DNA from: Bradyrhizobium barranii subsp. apii | GTDB lineage: Bacteria; Pseudomonadota; Alphaproteobacteria; Rhizobiales; Xanthobacteraceae | DNA length: 64,000 nt | Direction of reading: 5' to 3' | Assembly: GCF_011516635.5 (NCBI RefSeq) | Contig: NZ_CP096255.1 | Span: 3,718,501-3,782,500 of the forward strand | Notes under the pieces: generated by a model | The model's database searches: none | Told to the model about the DNA's origin: nothing | What the model saw: only the letters and a program-made list of their open reading frames with translations | Translations under genes and position numbers: made by a program | Shown: piece by piece, positions 41,198-50,829 of the stretch | Layout: each line of letters begins with the position of its first letter | Position numbering within the stretch: position 1 is the first letter of the stretch

Positions 41198-42721
41198 ATG
41201 ACCATCAGCCCCGTCATTCGCCTCCATCCCGATGATGGCGTGCTGATCGCGCGCGCGAGCCTGCCGCCGGGAACATTGGTTGCCGACGGCGTGACCACGG
41301 TCGAGCGCATTCCCTCCGGCCACAAGGTCGCGATCAAGCCGATCGCAGTGGGCGAGCCGGTCAGGCGCTACGGACAGATCATCGGCTTTGCGACGGTGCC
41401 GATCGCGCCGGGCCAGCACGTGCATACGCAGAACTGCGGCATGGGCGATTTTTCCAAGGACTATGCCTATTGCGCCGACGTCAAGCCGACGCCGAACTTC
41501 GATCTGCCGGCAACCTTCGAGGGCATCCGCCGCCCGGATGGCCGCGTCGCCACGCGCAACTATATCGGCATCCTCACCTCGGTGAATTGCAGCGCGCATG
41601 TCGCAAGCCTCGTCGCCGACGTCTTCAAGAAGAATCCGTTCACCGGCGACAATCCGCTCGCCGACTTCCCCAATGTCGACGGCGTGGTCGCGCTGACCCA
41701 CAAGACCGGCTGCGGCATGACGCAGAACGAGCCCTTGGCGCTGCTCCGCCGCACGCTCGGCGGCTATGCGCGTCACGTCAATTTCTCCCACGTCATCGTG
41801 CTTGGGCTGGGCTGCGAGGTGAACCAGATCGGCGGCCTGATGGAGGAGCAGAAGCTCGCCGGCCGCCTGCGCGCGATGGACATCCAGGAGGTCGGCGGCA
41901 CCCGCAAGACTGTCGAAGCGGGTATTGCCTTCGTGCGTGAAGCTCTCGCGGACTCCAACAAGGTCAAGCGCGAATCCGTGCCCGTCAGCGAACTCACCGT
42001 GGCCCTGCAATGCGGCGGCTCGGACGGCTATTCCGGCGTATCCGCCAATCCGGCGCTTGGGGCTGCCAGCGATCTCATCGTCCGTCACGGCGGCACCGTG
42101 ATCCTGTCGGAGACGCCGGAGACCTACGGCGCCGAGCACCTGCTCACGCGCCGCGCCGTCAGCCGCGAGGTCGGCGAGAAGCTGGTCGATCTCATGCGCT
42201 GGTGGGACGCGTATACCGAGCGCGAGGGCGCCGAGATGAACGCCAATCCGAGCCCCGGCAACAAGGCCGGCGGCCTCACCACCATTTTGGAGAAATCGCT
42301 CGGCGCGATGGCCAAGGCCGGCACCACCAATCTCGTCGACGTGCTGCGCTATGCCGAGCCCATCACCAAGAAGGGTTTCATCTTCATGGACACGCCCGGC
42401 TACGATCCGGTCGCGGCGACCGGCCAGGTCGCCGGCGGTGCCAATCTGGTCTGCTTCACCACCGGCCGCGGCAGCGTGTTCGGCTGCAAGCCGGCGCCCT
42501 CGATCAAGCTTGCCACCAACACGCCCATGTACAAGCGCATGGAGGAGGACATGGACGTCAATTGCGGCACCATCCTCGAAGGCGAGGAGAGCGTCGAGCA
42601 ATGCGGCCAGCGCATCTTCGAGCTCATCCTGAAGACGGCGTCCGGACAGCCGACCAAGAGCGAAAGCTTCGATTTCGGCGGTGCCGAATTCGCGCCCTGG
42701 GTGCTAGGGGCGACGATGTGA
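41198..42721 (+). CDS. UxaA/GarD-type hydro-lyase (altronate/galactarate dehydratase family)
   Basis: A 507-residue protein. The N-terminal SAF-type small domain (to about residue 90) is followed by the large UxaA domain with ALTHKTGCGMTQ, VLGLGCEVNQI, CGGSDGYSGVSANPA and GCKPAPSIKLATNTPM. These enzymes dehydrate sugar acids such as altronate or galactarate to 2-keto-3-deoxy acids. GAAGGAG precedes the ATG. Together with the HpaI-type aldolase and the Ldh enzyme it would form a dehydratase-aldolase route, which is inference. IS copy B separates it from the aldolase. Confidence 0.9.
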   Translation: MTISPVIRLHPDDGVLIARASLPPGTLVADGVTTVERIPSGHKVAIKPIAVGEPVRRYGQIIGFATVPIAPGQHVHTQNCGMGDFSKDYAYCADVKPTPNFDLPATFEGIRRPDGRVATRNYIGILTSVNCSAHVASLVADVFKKNPFTGDNPLADFPNVDGVVALTHKTGCGMTQNEPLALLRRTLGGYARHVNFSHVIVLGLGCEVNQIGGLMEEQKLAGRLRAMDIQEVGGTRKTVEAGIAFVREALADSNKVKRESVPVSELTVALQCGGSDGYSGVSANPALGAASDLIVRHGGTVILSETPETYGAEHLLTRRAVSREVGEKLVDLMRWWDAYTEREGAEMNANPSPGNKAGGLTTILEKSLGAMAKAGTTNLVDVLRYAEPITKKGFIFMDTPGYDPVAATGQVAGGANLVCFTTGRGSVFGCKPAPSIKLATNTPMYKRMEEDMDVNCGTILEGEESVEQCGQRIFELILKTASGQPTKSESFDFGGAEFAPWVLGATM

Positions 42722-42734
42722 GGCTACGCGGCAG

Positions 42735-43661
42735 TTACGGAATGGTGACCGACAACGCCCGGAAGTAGCTTGCCGGAACATGGTCGCGCACGAAGCCGGG
42801 CAGTACGTCGGATTGGTCGAGCGTCCGCGGGTCGATGTTGCGGAGTTCCTCGATGCTTGGGATCTTCAGGTGGAAATTGCCTCCGGTAAGAAGGGTACCA
42901 AGCCCGACTAGGTTGAAGTTGGGGTCGTTTCCCTCTTTCGACGCCGGCACCTGACCTGCGAAGGTCGAGCCAGACGCGCAACGCAGCATTCGGCCGACGT
43001 GGCGGAAGTTGCCTCGCAGGCTGGGTGGAACGGCCGGGACGATGTCGTTACCGTTGACGAGCCGGAACGTGCTTTCGCTGAGAGGCTCGTAGGCTTCAAA
43101 GAAATCCTGACCGCCGGTTCGCGGCCCGCCAAACGTGTAAATGGCGGTTGCCCGCAGGCCAGCATCCAACGCCCGCAGTGCTGAGATATTTGCCAAGGCG
43201 CCGCCCATGCTGTGTCCAGTAAAGAAGAGCGGCTGTCCGGCGCCGCCACTCCTGATCGCGACTTCGATGTCTGATCGGACTGCATCGACGGCTTCGGCAA
43301 ATCCCTTGTGAAGAACATTTTGACTTGGTGCGAGGGTGAAGTCGGTGATCCAATCCTTGATACTGAGCGGATCGGTGCCGGAGAGTGTGACGAAAGTCGC
43401 GCCGCGTCCGACGGCGACAATGAAGCGGGCTTTTGGCGGTACCAAACCTGTAGCGGGAGTGTCGGCACCGAAGCCGCGCATCTCTAGCCCCAGTGCCGTC
43501 AGGATATTGTCTACCTTGTCGCGGTCGTCGGTCTCGTAGGCGAGCTGCGACAACCACATCATGGCTTGCGCGTTTCCCGGTGTGAAACCTGGAGTGACAG
43601 TGAAACCATCGAGCGCGTCGGCGCGATAGGAAGCCCGCGGGAATCTGACCAGAAAGCTCAT
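42735..43661 (-). CDS. Class 3 lipase family protein
   Basis: A 308-residue alpha/beta hydrolase. The nucleophile is in TGHSMGGALANIS, the acid is probably the aspartate in NGNDIVPAVP and the histidine lies in RDHVPASYF, the order of class 3 lipases. No obvious Sec signal is seen. The start at 43661 (MSFLVRFPRAS) follows AGGAG with 9 bases between. A nearer ATG upstream is too close to that site. It is divergent from the amidoligase gene across 263 bases. Its substrate and place are unknown. Confidence 0.85.
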   Translation of the reverse strand: MSFLVRFPRASYRADALDGFTVTPGFTPGNAQAMMWLSQLAYETDDRDKVDNILTALGLEMRGFGADTPATGLVPPKARFIVAVGRGATFVTLSGTDPLSIKDWITDFTLAPSQNVLHKGFAEAVDAVRSDIEVAIRSGGAGQPLFFTGHSMGGALANISALRALDAGLRATAIYTFGGPRTGGQDFFEAYEPLSESTFRLVNGNDIVPAVPPSLRGNFRHVGRMLRCASGSTFAGQVPASKEGNDPNFNLVGLGTLLTGGNFHLKIPSIEELRNIDPRTLDQSDVLPGFVRDHVPASYFRALSVTIP

Positions 43662-43924
43662 CGGACACATCTCCTCTTTCAGGCCGCGCCACGCGTCGAG
43701 ACGTTGCGCGGCAACCATTACGAACGGGAGAGTCCATCATGCGCAAAGCGGCGCGTCGGGCGCGGCTTGTGCAGGCAATGGTTCATTCGATCATAGGTAG
43801 ATCACTTCGGCAAGTGTAACTCGCAGATCAGCCCGCGGCGTAGGCAACCCGTGCCCGTTGTTAGTGCTTGATCCCACCCGGAACCGGTGTTCTGCTCAAA
43901 AAAGCTGCTGGAGCACCGCACCCC

Positions 43925-46900
43925 GTGTCGATCTACGTCGCATTACACCACGTCACGCACTACAAATACGACCGCCCGATCGATCTTGGCCCGCAGACCA
44001 TCCGGCTGCGGCCGGCGCCGCATACGCGCACGCCGGTCCTGAGCTATTCGCTCAAGGTCACTCCCGCCAATCATTTCGTGAACTGGCAGCAGGATCCGCA
44101 AGGCAACTGGCTGGCGCGCTACGTCTTTCCGGAGAAGGCGACCGAGCTGAAATTCGAGGTCGATTTCACGGCGCAGATGACCGTGGTCAACCCGTTCGAC
44201 TTCTTCGTCGAGCCCTATGCCGACAGCTTTCCGTTCGAATACACCAAGGATCTCAAGACGGAACTCGCGCCTTATCTCGAGACCATCAAGCCCGATCGCC
44301 ATTTCGCGAAGTATCTCGACTCGATCCCGCAGGAAGCCCCGAACACCGTCAACTTCCTGGTCGATCTCAATCGCGAGCTTCAGAAGCACGTCCGTTACAT
44401 CATCCGCATGGAGCCCGGCGTGCAGACGCCAGAGGAAACGCTCTCCTCCGGGGCCGGCTCGTGCCGCGACTCTGCCTGGCTCCTGATCCAGACCCTGCGT
44501 CATCTCGGCCTCGCGGCGCGCTTCGTCTCCGGCTACCTGATCCAGATCCGTCCCGACATCGATCCGATCGAGGGACCGCCCGAGGTGGAAAACGATTTCA
44601 CCGATCTGCACGCCTGGGCCGAGGTCTATCTGCCGGGCGCGGGCTGGATCGGATTTGACGCGACGTCCGGCATGCTCGCGGGCGAGGGGCACATCCCGGT
44701 TGCGGCCACGCCGCATTATCGCTCGGCGGCGCCGATCTCCGGCGGCGCCGGCTTTGCCGAAGTCGAGTTCGCCTTCGACATGAGCGTGAAGCGCATCCGC
44801 GAGGCGCCGCGCATCACAAAGCCGTTTTCCGACGAATCCTGGACGCGGCTCAACGATCTCGGCGAGCAGGTCGATGGCGATCTCGCAAGCCAGGACGTGC
44901 GTCTCACCATGGGCGGCGAGCCGACCTTCGTCTCCGTCGATGATCTCGAAGCGGCGGAGTGGAACACCGAGGCCGTCGGCCCGACCAAGCGCGCATTGGC
45001 CGACGATCTGATCCGCCGCCTTCGCACGCGTTTCGGGACGGGCGGCTTGCTGCATTACGGCCAGGGCAAATGGTATCCGGGCGAGAGCCTGCCGCGCTGG
45101 GCCTTTGGGCTCTATTGGCGCAAGGACGGCGTACCGATCTGGAAGAACGCCGACCTCATCGCCAAAATCGAAAATCCGCGGCCCGCGCAGGTGAAGGACG
45201 CCGAGACCTTCATGGAAGGTACGGCGCTGCGGCTCGGGCTCGATCCTGGCTACATCATGCCGGCCTACGAGGACACCGCGCTCTGGCTTCAGAAGGAAGC
45301 TGAGCTTCCCGTCAATGTCGATCCGTCCGACTCCAAATTGTCCGATCCGGAGGCACGTGTGCGGATCGCGCGAGTGTTCGAGCAGGGCCTCAACACCCCG
45401 CGCGGATTCGTGCTGCCGGTGCAGCGCTGGAACGCGCCGCCGCGCTGGCGCAGCGAGCGTTGGCAACTCCGGCGCAATCATCTGTTCCTGATGCCGGGCG
45501 ATTCCCCGCTCGGTCTGCGCCTGCCGATCGGTTCGCTCGGCTACGTTCCACCCGATCAATATCCCTACATCGTCGAACGCGACCCGATGGAGCCGCGCGG
45601 CAAGCTGCCGGTGTTCAGCCTTCCGGCGCGTCCGGAAGCGCCGCCGCGGGCCGCGCCCGAGAAACTCAACATGTCGGTCCCGGTCCGCACCGCAATGTCG
45701 GTCGAAGTTCGCGACGGCGTGCTCTGCGCCTTCATGCCGCCGGTCGAGCGCATCGAGGATTATCTCGAGCTGGTCGCGGCCCTCGAAGCCACCGCCGAGG
45801 AGATGCAGCTCCAGGTCCATGTCGAGGGCTACCCGCCGCCGTTCGATCCGCGCGTCGAGGTCATCAAGGTGACGCCGGATCCCGGCGTCATCGAGATCAA
45901 CATCCAGCCGGCCAGGAGCTGGCGCGATGCGGTCGACATCACCTCCGGTCTCTATGAGGACGCCGGCAAGGTGCGCCTCGGGGCCAACCGCTTCCTGGTC
46001 GACGGCCGCCACACCGGCACCGGCGGCGGCAACCACGTCGTCGTCGGCGGCTCCTCGCCACAGGACTCGCCGTTCCTGCGCCGTCCCGATCTGTTGAAGA
46101 GCCTCGTGCTGCACTGGCAGCGGCATCCGTCGCTGTCCTATTTCTTCTCGGGCCTGTTCATCGGCCCGACCAGCCAGGCGCCGCGTATCGACGAGGCGCG
46201 TCATGACAGCATCTACGAGCTCGAGATTGCGCTCTCGCACGTGCCGCCGCCGGGCTACCAGACGCCGCTGTGGCTGGTGGACCGGCTGTTCCGGCATCTG
46301 CTCGTCGACATCACCGGCAACACCCATCGCGCCGAGATCTGCATCGACAAGCTCTATTCGCCCGATGGCACCACGGGCCGGCTCGGCCTCGTCGAATTCC
46401 GCGCGCTCGAAATGCCGCCCGACCCGCGCATGTCACTGGCGCAGCAACTCCTGATCCGCGCGCTGATCGCAAAATTCTGGCGCGAGCCGCAGACCGGCAA
46501 ATTCGTGCGCTGGGGCACCGCGCTGCACGACCGCTACATGCTGCCTCACTTCATCTGGGAGGATTTTCTTGATGTGCTTTCTGAGTTGAAGCAGTCCGGT
46601 TATCCCTTTGAGCCGGAATGGTATCTGGCCCAGCTCGAATTCCGCTTCCCCGCCTTCGGCCGCATCCATCATGGCGGCGTGACGCTGGAGCTGCGGCAGG
46701 CGCTGGAGCCTTGGCATGTGCTCGGCGAGGAGGGCTCGGCCGGCGGCACGGTGCGTTATGTTGACAGCTCGGTCGAACGGCTTCAGGTGAAAGCTGAGGG
46801 GTTTGTCGAGGGCCGCCACATCGTGACCTGCAACGGCCGCCGCCTGCCGATGACCTCGACCGGCCGCTCGGGCGAGGCCGTGGCCGGCGTCCGCTTCAAG

Positions 46901-47194
46901 GCTTGGCAGCCGGCCTCCGGCCTGCACCCGACCATCCCCGTTCATGCGCCACTGACCTTCGACCTGATCGACACCTGGAACGGCCGCTCGCTGGGCGGCT
47001 GTGTCTATCACGTCGCCCATCCCGGCGGCCGCAGCTACGACACCAAGCCCGTCAACACCTACGAGGCCGAGGCGCGGCGGCTGGCGCGCTTCCAGGACCA
47101 CGGCCATACGCCGGGTCCGATGCAGCCCCCGCCCGAGGAACGCACAAATGAGTTTCCGCTGACCCTCGACTTGCGGACCCCGCTCCTGCAATGA
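43925..47194 (+). CDS. Transglutaminase fused to DUF2126 putative amidoligase
   Basis: A 1089-residue protein. Residues 1-290 form a transglutaminase-like cysteine peptidase fold with Cys180 (SGAGSCRDSAWLL), His229 (DLHAWAEVY) and Asp245 (GFDATSG). Residues about 300-1080 are DUF2126, predicted in the literature to be a glutamine-synthetase/GCS-like amidoligase. GTG at 43925 (VSIYVALHH) is chosen because similar proteins begin there. An in-frame ATG lies 19 codons upstream. The same operon has a permuted ATP-grasp and a second transglutaminase. The domain pair would make and break peptide-type amide bonds. The substrate is unknown. Confidence 0.88.
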   Translation: MSIYVALHHVTHYKYDRPIDLGPQTIRLRPAPHTRTPVLSYSLKVTPANHFVNWQQDPQGNWLARYVFPEKATELKFEVDFTAQMTVVNPFDFFVEPYADSFPFEYTKDLKTELAPYLETIKPDRHFAKYLDSIPQEAPNTVNFLVDLNRELQKHVRYIIRMEPGVQTPEETLSSGAGSCRDSAWLLIQTLRHLGLAARFVSGYLIQIRPDIDPIEGPPEVENDFTDLHAWAEVYLPGAGWIGFDATSGMLAGEGHIPVAATPHYRSAAPISGGAGFAEVEFAFDMSVKRIREAPRITKPFSDESWTRLNDLGEQVDGDLASQDVRLTMGGEPTFVSVDDLEAAEWNTEAVGPTKRALADDLIRRLRTRFGTGGLLHYGQGKWYPGESLPRWAFGLYWRKDGVPIWKNADLIAKIENPRPAQVKDAETFMEGTALRLGLDPGYIMPAYEDTALWLQKEAELPVNVDPSDSKLSDPEARVRIARVFEQGLNTPRGFVLPVQRWNAPPRWRSERWQLRRNHLFLMPGDSPLGLRLPIGSLGYVPPDQYPYIVERDPMEPRGKLPVFSLPARPEAPPRAAPEKLNMSVPVRTAMSVEVRDGVLCAFMPPVERIEDYLELVAALEATAEEMQLQVHVEGYPPPFDPRVEVIKVTPDPGVIEINIQPARSWRDAVDITSGLYEDAGKVRLGANRFLVDGRHTGTGGGNHVVVGGSSPQDSPFLRRPDLLKSLVLHWQRHPSLSYFFSGLFIGPTSQAPRIDEARHDSIYELEIALSHVPPPGYQTPLWLVDRLFRHLLVDITGNTHRAEICIDKLYSPDGTTGRLGLVEFRALEMPPDPRMSLAQQLLIRALIAKFWREPQTGKFVRWGTALHDRYMLPHFIWEDFLDVLSELKQSGYPFEPEWYLAQLEFRFPAFGRIHHGGVTLELRQALEPWHVLGEEGSAGGTVRYVDSSVERLQVKAEGFVEGRHIVTCNGRRLPMTSTGRSGEAVAGVRFKAWQPASGLHPTIPVHAPLTFDLIDTWNGRSLGGCVYHVAHPGGRSYDTKPVNTYEAEARRLARFQDHGHTPGPMQPPPEERTNEFPLTLDLRTPLLQ

Positions 47195-47221
47195 GAATGA
47201 TGGTGGGGCAGGGAGAGGCGC

Positions 47222-49747
47222 ATGGGCGAGGGCGCAGCCGAGCAGGACGACAAGACGGGTAAGGCGCGAGGTCAGCGCGAAGGTCAGCGCCGCCTCGCGC
47301 AATGGGTCCGCGACTATAGCCGTCTGCCCGGCATCCCCGACGAGTTCCTGGGGCCCGACGGCGCCCCCCGCGCGGTCTGGAGCCGCTTCTTCGACGCCTT
47401 CGGCGCGCTCGCGCCGGACGAGATCGAACGGCGGTTTGGCATGGCCGACCGCCATTTGCGCGAGGCCGGCGTCACCTACCGCGCGCCCGGCGACAGCGCC
47501 GACCGGCCGTGGTCGATCAGCCATCTGCCGCTGCTGATCGACGAGGCCGACTGGAAGCAGCTGTCCGCCGGCATCACCCAGCGCGCCGAACTGCTCGAGC
47601 TCGTGCTGCGCGACATCTATGGCGAGGGGCGGCTGGTCGCGGAAGGCGCGCTGCCGGCGGCCGCGATCGCCGGTAGTCCCGAATATCTCCGCCCCGTCTG
47701 CGGCGTGCCGCCGCCGGGCGGGCGCTATCTCTCGCTCTATGCGGCCGATGTCGGCCGCGGGCCCGACGGGCGTTGGTGGGTGCTGGGCGACCGCACGCAG
47801 GCGCCGTCGGGGGCGGGCTATGCGCTGGAGAACCGCCTGGTGCTCTCGCGTGCCTTCTCCGACCTCTACAAGTCGATGAACGTGCCGCGCGTCGCGCCGT
47901 TCTTCGAGGCGTTTCGCGACAGCCTGCGCGCGCGCGCCGATCGCGACGAGCCGCGCATCGGCGTGCTCACGCCGGGCAGCTTCAGCGAGACCTATTTCGA
48001 GCACGCGACCCTGGCGCGCTATCTCGGTTTCCTGCTGGTCGAGGGTGACGATCTCGCCGTCAGCGACAACCGCATCCACATCCGCACCGTCGCCGGCCTC
48101 AAGCGGCTCGACGTGCTCTTGCGCCGCGTCGATTCCAACTCGCTCGATCCGCTCGAGCTCGATGCGTCCTCGCATCTCGGCGTGGCCGGCCTGATCGACG
48201 TGCTGCGCAAGGACGGCGTCGTCGTCGCCAACATGCCGGGCTCGGGCGTGCTGGAGGCGCGCGCGCTGCTCGGCTTCCTGCCGGCCCTGAGCCGCCGCCT
48301 GCTCGGGCAAGAACTCAAGATGCCGCATATCGCGACCTGGTGGTGCGGCCAGCGCATCGCGCGCGACGAGGTGTTGTCACGGCTCGACGAGGTCGCGATC
48401 GAGGGCGCCTATCGGCGCGGCGTTCCCGGCTTCGACAGCAATGGCCCGGTGCTCGCGAGCGAGCTCGACGCCGCCGGGCGCCAGCGCCTCATCGACGCCA
48501 TCAGCGCGCGCGGCATGGACTATGTCGGCCAGGAAGTGGTGCGGCTTTCGACCATGCCGGTGTGGGAGCAGGGCCAGCTCACGCCGCGTCCCTTCGTGCT
48601 GCGCGTGTTTGCGGCCGCGACGCCCGACGGCTGGGCCATCATGCCCGGCGGCTTCTGCCGGATCGCCGAGCAGGCGGACGCGCGCGCGGTGTCGATGGGC
48701 GACGGCGCGCGCGCCGCCGACGTCTGGGTGGTCTCGGACAAGAAGGTCTCGATCGCGACGCTGCTGCCCGCGACCGACAAGGTGCGGATTCGCCGCATCG
48801 CCGGCGTGCTGCCGAGCCGCGCCGCGGACAATCTGTTCTGGCTCGGCCGCTATCTCGAACGCGCCGAGGCAACGCTGCGGCTGGTGCGCGCGCTGGGCTC
48901 GCCGAGCGGGCCCAACAAGGGCACCGCGGCCTCGCTGCAATCGGCCGACCGCATCCAGCGCCTGCTGGTGGCCTGGGGCGCGATCTCGCAGGCCTCGCGC
49001 ACTGCGCCTGGGCGCATCGTCGCCGAAGCGCTGCAGAGCCCGGAGCGTTTCGGCTCGGCGCTGTCGCTGGTGCGCGCGGCGCAGCGCACGGCGACATCCT
49101 TGCGCGAGCGGCTGTCGCCCGACGCCTGGCAGGTCATCACCGAGATGGCCGATCGCCTCGCCTACGAGGTCGAGGACGACGACGATGTGCTGAGCGCGGC
49201 CGAGCTGACCTTGCAGGAGCTTGCGAGCCTTGCGGGACTGGCGCAGGAGAACATGAACCGCGCCGCCGGCTGGCGCTTCCTCGATATCGGCCGCCGCACC
49301 GAGCGCGCCATCAACACCACGCGCTTCGCGCGCCAGTTCGCCTATGACGAGGCCTGCGACGAGGACCTCGATATCCTGCTGACGCTGGTGGATTCCCAGA
49401 TCACCTACCGCTCGCGCTATCTGCTGGCGCCGATCCTGGCGCCGGTGCGCGATCTCGCCGTGCTCGACAGCTACAATCCGCGTTCGGTCGCATTCCAGGT
49501 GACGACGCTGAACGAGCACATCGCTTCGCTCCCGAGTCTGAAGGAGCACGGCCTGATCGAGCAGCCGCAGCGGCTCGCGGTGGCGGTGCAGTCCATGCTG
49601 GCCACCGCGGAAGCCGAGAAGCTCGAGGTCAAGACCCTGTTCTCGCTGGAGCAGGACCTGCTCAGCCTCGCCGAGGCGATCGGGCTGCACTACTTCCCGC
49701 ACGGCCCCAATGCGAGCCGGCCGGAAAAGCTGACGGGGCTGGCGTGA
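47222..49747 (+). CDS. Circularly permuted ATP-grasp fused to alpha-E domain
   Basis: An 841-residue protein. Residues 1-510 hold the circularly permuted ATP-grasp (DUF404/DUF407 type), with RPWSISHLPLLIDEADWKQL, YGEGRLVAEGALP, WWVLGDRTQAPSGAGYALENR and NMPGSGVLEARALLGF. From about 531 (SRAADNLFWLGRYLERAE) to the end is the alpha-helical alpha-E domain (DUF403). These domains are separate genes in many bacteria and are fused here. GGGGAGAGG precedes the start. It ends inside the start of the following transglutaminase gene (4-base overlap), so the two are coupled. ATP-grasp enzymes form acylphosphate and join an amine, so a peptide-like bond is likely. Confidence 0.88.
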   Translation: MGEGAAEQDDKTGKARGQREGQRRLAQWVRDYSRLPGIPDEFLGPDGAPRAVWSRFFDAFGALAPDEIERRFGMADRHLREAGVTYRAPGDSADRPWSISHLPLLIDEADWKQLSAGITQRAELLELVLRDIYGEGRLVAEGALPAAAIAGSPEYLRPVCGVPPPGGRYLSLYAADVGRGPDGRWWVLGDRTQAPSGAGYALENRLVLSRAFSDLYKSMNVPRVAPFFEAFRDSLRARADRDEPRIGVLTPGSFSETYFEHATLARYLGFLLVEGDDLAVSDNRIHIRTVAGLKRLDVLLRRVDSNSLDPLELDASSHLGVAGLIDVLRKDGVVVANMPGSGVLEARALLGFLPALSRRLLGQELKMPHIATWWCGQRIARDEVLSRLDEVAIEGAYRRGVPGFDSNGPVLASELDAAGRQRLIDAISARGMDYVGQEVVRLSTMPVWEQGQLTPRPFVLRVFAAATPDGWAIMPGGFCRIAEQADARAVSMGDGARAADVWVVSDKKVSIATLLPATDKVRIRRIAGVLPSRAADNLFWLGRYLERAEATLRLVRALGSPSGPNKGTAASLQSADRIQRLLVAWGAISQASRTAPGRIVAEALQSPERFGSALSLVRAAQRTATSLRERLSPDAWQVITEMADRLAYEVEDDDDVLSAAELTLQELASLAGLAQENMNRAAGWRFLDIGRRTERAINTTRFARQFAYDEACDEDLDILLTLVDSQITYRSRYLLAPILAPVRDLAVLDSYNPRSVAFQVTTLNEHIASLPSLKEHGLIEQPQRLAVAVQSMLATAEAEKLEVKTLFSLEQDLLSLAEAIGLHYFPHGPNASRPEKLTGLA

Positions 49748-50622
49748 TCTACGACATCCGTCACGTCACGACTTACGAATACGAGAGTCCGGTCAGCTTC
49801 GCCCGCTGCACGCTGCGGCTGGAGCCGAAGAGCGGCGACGGTCAGGAACTGATCTCGCACAGGGTCGAGATCCGGCCACGCCCGTCCGAGCGCCACGTCC
49901 GCCGCGACTTCTTCGGCACGCTCACCGAGAGCGTCGTGATCGAAACCGCGCACCGAAACTTGCGCATCGACTCGCGCTCGCGCGTGTCCGTCTCGCGCAA
50001 ATCGCCGGCGCGCGATGCCGTCAGCCCGCCTTGGGAGAGCATCCGCGACATCGCGTTTGAAGCAACGAGCCTCGGGCCGTCCTCGCCGGTCGGCTATGTC
50101 TTTGCGAGCCCGCTGGTGCCGGTGCTGCACCCCGTCAGCGCCTATGCGGCCACGAGCTTTGCGCCCGGCGCAGGGATCCTCGCCGGCGCGACCGATCTCA
50201 TGCATCGCATCCGCACCGAATTCCGCTACGATCCGAAGGCGACGGTGATCTCGACGCCGCTTGGCGAGGTCTTCGACAAGCGCCACGGCGTTTGTCAGGA
50301 CTTTGCCCATGTGATGATCGCAGGGCTGCGCGGGCTCGGCCTTCCGGCAGCCTATGTCAGCGGCTATCTCCGTACCATTCCGCCGCCGGGCCAGCCGCGT
50401 TTGCAGGGCGCCGATGCCACCCATGCCTGGGTGTCGCTGTGGTGTGGGGCTGAGCTTGGCTGGGTCGATTTCGATCCGACCAATGATTTGCTGGTCGCCA
50501 ACGATCACATCGTGCTCGCGGTCGGCCGCGACTTTTCCGACGTCTCGCCGGTCGACGGCATCATCGTCGGCTCGCCGAAGCAGAAGCTCGGCGTCGCCGT
50601 GGACGTGCTGATGGTGGAATAA
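49744..50622 (+). CDS. Transglutaminase-like cysteine protease
   Basis: A 292-residue protein. It begins with the beta-sandwich domain typical of this class (IYDIRHVTTYEYESPVSFAR) and has the catalytic triad Cys184 (GVCQDFAH), His227 (DATHAWVSLW) and Asp244 (DFDPTND). It starts at GTG, coupled to the ATP-grasp gene. No signal peptide is visible. It is the third member of the amidoligase cluster, probably cleaving or transferring the product of the first two. The 207 bases after its stop hold no gene that I can support. Confidence 0.9.
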   Translation: MIYDIRHVTTYEYESPVSFARCTLRLEPKSGDGQELISHRVEIRPRPSERHVRRDFFGTLTESVVIETAHRNLRIDSRSRVSVSRKSPARDAVSPPWESIRDIAFEATSLGPSSPVGYVFASPLVPVLHPVSAYAATSFAPGAGILAGATDLMHRIRTEFRYDPKATVISTPLGEVFDKRHGVCQDFAHVMIAGLRGLGLPAAYVSGYLRTIPPPGQPRLQGADATHAWVSLWCGAELGWVDFDPTNDLLVANDHIVLAVGRDFSDVSPVDGIIVGSPKQKLGVAVDVLMVE

Positions 50623-50829
50623 AAGCGGTCTCGCCGGGCCCGGCCAGGCTGTGTCGCGCCCCGACTGCAACCGTGATGTCGCAGGGCACAACAGCAACAT
50701 ATTTCCGTAAATTCGTCCCGGCGTTTGGTCACTTGGCCCAAGATGGGCTATGCTGGCCGTTGCGTCGAAGACACGAAATGAGACGTCGGGAGCTGGCGTG
50801 GGACACCACCGACGAGCGGGGCTGCATCC

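Noticed and set aside
43943..46327. Long open frame on the minus strand across the transglutaminase/DUF2126 gene
   Set aside because: Antisense shadow of a confident gene, with no recognisable fold.
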